Assembly: GCA_029009055.1 (NCBI GenBank)
Contig: JAQXJR010000043.1
Coordinates: 19,450 to 83,449, forward strand
Source of the DNA: Eubacteriales bacterium
GTDB lineage: Bacteria; Bacillota; Clostridia; Peptostreptococcales; Anaerovoracaceae
DNA length: 64,000 nt
Direction of reading: 5' to 3'
How positions within the stretch are numbered: the stretch's first letter is position 1; each line of letters opens with the position of its first letter. The position numbers and the translations under genes were made by a program. Positions 59,829-64,000 of this stretch are shown here, one piece after another. Below the pieces are notes generated by a model. It was not told the DNA's origin. It ran no database searches and was given only the letters and a program-made list of their open reading frames with translations.

Positions 59829-61592
59829 ATGGATAACGAATATTTAGCGGTCTATCGCCATTCTCTGGCACATGTGCTGGCTAAGGCGGTAATCGAGTTA
59901 TTTGGAAAAGAAAACGTACAGTACGCCATCGGACCACAGATCGATGACGGTTTCTACTATGACTTCACGCTGCCGCGCGCTGTAACTAAGGAAGATTATG
60001 ACGCTATAGAGCAGAAGATGCGTGAGATCATAAAGCGTAGAGAGGATTGGACCAGGAAGGAAGTCTCTAAGGCTGAAGCCCTGGACATGTTTAAGGATCA
60101 GAAATTCAAGACTGAGATCATAGAAGACCTCCCTGACGATGAGACTATCACGGTCTATTACACAGGAGACGATTACGTGGATCTCTGCAGGGGGCCTCAT
60201 GTGGCCAACTCTCAGGAGCTGATGCAGGCTGCGTTTAAGATAAAGTCTGTATCCGGAGCTTACTGGAGAGGCGATGAGCACCGCGATATGATGCAGAGGA
60301 TCTATGTGTTCGCTTTCCCTGATAAGAAGCAGCTGAAGGAGCACATGAAGTTCCTGGAAGAGGCTAAAGCCCGCGACCATAAGAAGTTAGGCAAGCAGCT
60401 GGAGCTCTTCATGTTCGATGAGACGGCTCCGGGCATGCCTTACTGGCTTCCGAGAGGCTGGAAGGTCTTCAATACACTTCTCGAATACTGGAGAGGCGTT
60501 CATGTAAGACACGGCTATAACGAGATATCCGGACCTGTAGTTTCTAAGAAGGAGCTTTGGGTGACATCAGGTCACTGGGCTCACTATCAGGACGGTATGT
60601 TCATCCTGCCGGGTGAGACAGACAGCGACACATACGCTCTTAAGCCTATGAACTGCCCTAACGCCATTAAGGTCTTCATGAATAAGGGACGCTCCTACAG
60701 AGATCTTCCTTTCAGGATAAACCAGGTAGATGTCATCCATAGAAGGGAGAAATCCGGAGAGCTTAACGGACTCTTCAGAGTTCAGATGTTCCGTCAGGAC
60801 GACGCTCATATCCTGGTAACTGAGGACCAGATCGCTTCTGAGATCTCCGATATCATGGATATTGCTACAGAGATCTACGGAACATTCGGTCTGACATATG
60901 AGGCTGAGCTCTCTACCAGACCTGATGACTACATGGGCGATATCAACGTATGGAACCAGGCTGAGGCTGACCTTAAGCAGATACTCGAGGATAAGTACGG
61001 CTCCGGAAACTATGAGATAAACGAGGGAGACGGGGCCTTCTACGGACCTAAGATCGACCTTAAGATGAAGGACAGCCTGGGCCGCGAATGGCAGATGGGC
61101 ACTATCCAGCTGGACTTCCAGCTGCCGCTCAACTTCGGCATGAAGTACACAGCTAAGGATGGAACACAGAAGCAGCCGGTAATGATTCACAGGGCTATAT
61201 TTGGATCCATGGAGAGATTCATCGGTATCCTCATAGAGAACTTTAAGGGCGCTTTCCCGTTCTGGCTGGCTCCGGATCAGGTGGCTGTAGTTCCTATCAG
61301 AGAACAGCATGGCGAGTATGCCGAGAAGGTCGCTGAAGCTCTGAGAGAACATGGTATCAGAACTGTCGTAGACCTCTCTGAGAAGAACATGAGAGAGAAG
61401 ATAAAGGAATTCAAGAACTATAAGGATCCATATATCCTCGTAGTAGGAGACCAGGAAGCTGAGAACAACACTGTTTCCATCAACATCCAGGGATCGAATA
61501 AGCAGGTACACGGCGTGAGCCTGGATAGGTTCATAGAAGTCTGTGAGCAGCTCAATAAGGAGCGCTCACTGGAGCTTACTTCTGAATTCTAG
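59829..61592 (+). CDS. thrS: Threonyl-tRNA synthetase, without N-terminal TGS domain
   Basis: YRHSLAHVLAKAVIELF, PQIDDGFYYDF, LCRGPHVANSQ, PMNCPNAIKVF; starts directly at the editing-domain HSxxH motif. Confidence 0.93.
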   Translation: MDNEYLAVYRHSLAHVLAKAVIELFGKENVQYAIGPQIDDGFYYDFTLPRAVTKEDYDAIEQKMREIIKRREDWTRKEVSKAEALDMFKDQKFKTEIIEDLPDDETITVYYTGDDYVDLCRGPHVANSQELMQAAFKIKSVSGAYWRGDEHRDMMQRIYVFAFPDKKQLKEHMKFLEEAKARDHKKLGKQLELFMFDETAPGMPYWLPRGWKVFNTLLEYWRGVHVRHGYNEISGPVVSKKELWVTSGHWAHYQDGMFILPGETDSDTYALKPMNCPNAIKVFMNKGRSYRDLPFRINQVDVIHRREKSGELNGLFRVQMFRQDDAHILVTEDQIASEISDIMDIATEIYGTFGLTYEAELSTRPDDYMGDINVWNQAEADLKQILEDKYGSGNYEINEGDGAFYGPKIDLKMKDSLGREWQMGTIQLDFQLPLNFGMKYTAKDGTQKQPVMIHRAIFGSMERFIGILIENFKGAFPFWLAPDQVAVVPIREQHGEYAEKVAEALREHGIRTVVDLSEKNMREKIKEFKNYKDPYILVVGDQEAENNTVSINIQGSNKQVHGVSLDRFIEVCEQLNKERSLELTSEF

Positions 61593-61647
61593 AGTCATAG
61601 GGCCTTAGGACATGACCTCGGGCATGAATAAATATAGTTCGTACTAT

Positions 61648-61688
61648 GCGGATGCGCGCTCGATATTGCGCGCACCCGCGTGTTTTTA
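61648..61688 (+). terminator. Intrinsic terminator after thrS
   Basis: GCGGATGCGCGC-tcgatatt-GCGCGCACCCGCGTGTTTTT. Confidence 0.75.
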
Positions 61689-61707
61689 TATAATGAGGAA
61701 ATCCTGA

Positions 61708-62832
61708 ATGGATAATATCAGCAGTCAGTCTGCCAGGTCTAATACGATCATGAAAGCCGCCGTGACGGGCATATGCTTTAACGCTTTGCTGGCCGGTTTT
61801 AAGGCCTTAGTGGGTTTCGCGGCTGGATCTATAGCCATAATGATGGACGCGGTGAATAACCTCAGCGATGCCTTATCATCAGTGATAACCCTGGCGGGAG
61901 CGAAATTCGCTGCTAAGGCGCCTGATAAGAGCCATCCTATGGGACACGGCAGGCTGGAGTATCTTAGCGCCGGGATAATAGCGGTCATAATCCTATACGC
62001 GGGCATAACTTCATTAGTGGAATCCATTAAGAAACTGATACACCCGGTCACGCCTGAATATTCTAAGATGACCATGATAGTGGTCGTCGCCGCCATCATA
62101 GTGAAACTCGTTCTGTGGAGATTCAACAGGTATATGGGTGATAAGACAGATTCTGACGCCCTTAAGGCTTCATCCACGGACGCTTTCTTCGACGCCGTCA
62201 TCTCTACGGCTACTCTGGCAGCCATATTGATTTTTGAATATAAGGGAATCAGCATAGAATCCTGGCTCGCGGCTTTCATTTCCTGTGTTATCATTAGGAC
62301 TGGCATACAGATGATGGGCGGAGTCCTGAGTAAGATTCTGGGCGAGAGAGTAAACAGCACGCTTTCGCGGAAGATAAAGAGCAGGATAGCTTTATTCCCG
62401 GAAGTTGGTGGAGCCTACGATCTGGCTCTGCATAATTATGGCCCTAACGAGCTGGACGGTTCTGTTAACATAGAGGTCCCGGCCGATATGACCGCCGAGA
62501 AGATAGATGACCTGGCCCATAGGATACAGAGGACCATACAGGATGAGTTCGGCGTAAAGTTGCTGAGCGTAGGTATATACTCTGTAAACACGGCTGATTG
62601 GGCTGTCGAGGCGAAGCAGCGCATAGGCGACATAGTGTTGAAACAGCCGCACGTCATCCAGATGCATGGCTTTTATATAAATGATAAAATAAAACTCATA
62701 AGATTCGATGCTGTCGTGGATTTCGAGGATACTGACAGAGCAGAAACAATCAGAGATATCGAGGAAGCGGTCCATGAGGAATTTCCGGACTATGACCTGG
62801 ATATAGATATCGAATCGGATTTAAGTGATTAG
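61708..62832 (+). CDS. Cation diffusion facilitator family transporter
   Basis: DAVNNLSDALSSVITLAGAKFAAKAPDKSHPMGHGRLEYLSA; second D-x3-D (SSTDAFFDAVIS). Confidence 0.92.
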   Translation: MDNISSQSARSNTIMKAAVTGICFNALLAGFKALVGFAAGSIAIMMDAVNNLSDALSSVITLAGAKFAAKAPDKSHPMGHGRLEYLSAGIIAVIILYAGITSLVESIKKLIHPVTPEYSKMTMIVVVAAIIVKLVLWRFNRYMGDKTDSDALKASSTDAFFDAVISTATLAAILIFEYKGISIESWLAAFISCVIIRTGIQMMGGVLSKILGERVNSTLSRKIKSRIALFPEVGGAYDLALHNYGPNELDGSVNIEVPADMTAEKIDDLAHRIQRTIQDEFGVKLLSVGIYSVNTADWAVEAKQRIGDIVLKQPHVIQMHGFYINDKIKLIRFDAVVDFEDTDRAETIRDIEEAVHEEFPDYDLDIDIESDLSD

Positions 62833-62843
62833 AAGAGGTTTAT

Positions 62844-63392
62844 ATGGTTTACATACTCGCGATAGTTATTTTGATCGCCGTCCACATGTACGCAGTTTAT
62901 AAGCGTGAGAAGAAGAACCTTACCAAGAAGGGGACCATGAAGATGGCTCTGGGCCAGTCTATATATCTTTTCTTCGTCCTGTTCATCATGGCGCTGGGCT
63001 TGATACTTAAGAAGACAGGCGCGGCAGACGCATTACGCGGTAAGACTAACGGCTACATCCTCTACTTCGGCATGATCGTGGTGGTAATGGTCATATTCGC
63101 CATAGTCCTTCATAAGAAGAACCAGTACGAGAGGGTCATCCGCGAGGTATATTCCCTGGATAAGGAGGAGCTCGACGCGCGCGCTCAGGCTAAGGCGAGA
63201 GAGAAGCGGATGCGCGAGCTGCAGAAGAAGAAGGCTGAGAGAGAGGCTAAGGCTGAGGCTAAAGCTAAGGCCGAGAAGAAGCATCAGGCTAAACTGGCTA
63301 AGAAGGCGGCTAAGGAAGCTGAAGAGGCAGCTGAAAGCGCGGAGGCTGAAGCGGATACCCCCGCCGATAATGATGTTGAGGAGGAAGAATAG
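62844..63392 (+). CDS. Membrane protein with long Lys/Ala/Glu-rich C-terminal helix
   Basis: Three predicted TM segments, then EKRMRELQKKKAEREAKAEAKAKAEKKHQAKLAKKAAKEAEEAAESAEAEAD. Confidence 0.7.
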   Translation: MVYILAIVILIAVHMYAVYKREKKNLTKKGTMKMALGQSIYLFFVLFIMALGLILKKTGAADALRGKTNGYILYFGMIVVVMVIFAIVLHKKNQYERVIREVYSLDKEELDARAQAKAREKRMRELQKKKAEREAKAEAKAKAEKKHQAKLAKKAAKEAEEAAESAEAEADTPADNDVEEEE

Positions 63393-63470
63393 CCCCGGCT
63401 GCTTTTCCATACCGCAAAGGGAATACTCGGGATATTCCTTTGCGGTAGAACTCGAGAATGCTTGAATTTT

Positions 63471-63513
63471 AGAGATTCCTACGGATGTCATACATCTTTA
63501 GGAGTCTCTTTTT
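63471..63513 (+). terminator. Intrinsic terminator upstream of csoR
   Basis: AGAGATTCCTA...TAGGAGTCTCTTTTTATTTT. Confidence 0.75.
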
Positions 63514-63544
63514 ATTTTAAAATTACAGATTAGAGAATTTAGGG

Positions 63545-63572
63545 TTTACAAAATACCCCTAGGGGGTATAAT
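63545..63572 (+). promoter_or_regulatory. CsoR-type operator overlapping the csoR-copA promoter
   Basis: TTTACA-16 nt-TATAAT with ATACCCCTAGGGGGTAT in the spacer, matching the known CsoR pseudo-palindrome. Confidence 0.85.
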
Positions 63573-63602
63573 ATCGATAGCTGATAAGGGGAGGCGCTGC
63601 TG

Positions 63603-63896
63603 ATGAATGAGGAAATGAATAAGAATAACGAAGGACGAACATGCTGTAACGCGGTAATAAGCGTGCCTTGCTCCGATAGGAAGAAAGTCAGGAGCGATAA
63701 GGAATATAAGGCGCTGGCTAACAGGCTCTGCAGGATAGAAGGTCAGGTGAGGGGTCTGGAGAGGATGCTGGAGAACGACGCGTACTGTCCTGATATACTG
63801 AATCAGGTATCCGCTGTGAAGTCGGCGCTGAACGGATTCGCCAGGGTCCTTCTGCGGAACCACATAGAAAGCTGTGTGGTGCGAGACCTTATTTAA
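63603..63896 (+). CDS. csoR: Copper-sensing transcriptional repressor CsoR family, C-terminally truncated by in-frame stops
   Basis: [60 protein letters not shown]; Cys/His/Cys copper ligands present. Confidence 0.88.
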   Translation: MNEEMNKNNEGRTCCNAVISVPCSDRKKVRSDKEYKALANRLCRIEGQVRGLERMLENDAYCPDILNQVSAVKSALNGFARVLLRNHIESCVVRDLI

Positions 63897-63969
63897 TGTT
63901 AGTAAGGTACTGCGGAAGAGCTCGTGGATACTATCAATAAGCTCATGAAGTGATTATTATGAGGGTTAT

Positions 63970-64000
63970 ATGAGACAGTTCAACGTTACGGGAATGAGCT
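63970..64000 (+). CDS. copA: Copper-translocating P-type ATPase N-terminus (partial, runs off window)
   Basis: ATG AGA CAG TTC AAC GTT ACG GGA ATG AGC = MRQFNVTGMS, start of an HMA domain (GMxCxxC expected), directly after csoR. Confidence 0.6.
   Translation, partial: MRQFNVTGMS

Noticed and set aside
63412-63445. Hairpin CCGCAAAGGGAATA...TATTCCTTTGCGG as another intergenic repeat-family member
   Set aside because: A strong isolated hairpin after the 62844-63392 gene; it shares GCAAAG but its arms extend differently, so evidence for family membership is weak.

Overview
64-kb chromosomal window from a Gram-positive (Clostridia-like) bacterium. It is gene-dense and mostly housekeeping or metabolic; I saw no CRISPR array, rRNA, tRNA, prophage or insertion sequence. 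Loci in order: macrodomain 3' end, addA, patatin, gdhA(-), mgtE, nnrD, split transketolase, ftsEX with an M23 peptidase, recJ, a YerC-like regulator, an Sfp-type PPTase, recX, a GIY-YIG protein, a secreted protein gene interrupted by an in-frame TAG, a MetA-aspartokinase fusion, proBA(-), nadE, deoD(-), rpsT(-), a TetR regulator divergent from an MMPL exporter plus heptad-repeat protein, cstA, serA, dltABCD plus a small dltX-like ORF, an acidic HTH protein(-), rarA, a G5/3D-domain protein, a flavodoxin, an LCP protein, an Asp/Glu racemase-like protein, pckA, sstT, ilvE, lysR(-), nhaC, a candidate structured ncRNA, a DUF1858 protein, eno, thrS, a CDF transporter, csoR and the start of a copA-like gene. 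Best leads: (1) a single-ORF MetA-aspartokinase fusion; (2) an unannotated DltX-like micro-ORF downstream of dltD; (3) a promoter-to-terminator unit with no ORF, likely an ncRNA, upstream of the DUF1858/eno genes; (4) a 21-bp-arm perfect palindrome and three TGAC-N5-GTCA sites between the TetR and MMPL genes; (5) recurring intergenic motifs (AGCAAAG/CTTTGCT and TTATTTTAAGATAA); (6) strong avoidance of C before AAG codons; (7) genes with in-frame stops (secreted protein, csoR). All calls come from reading the sequence and family knowledge; no database search was run.
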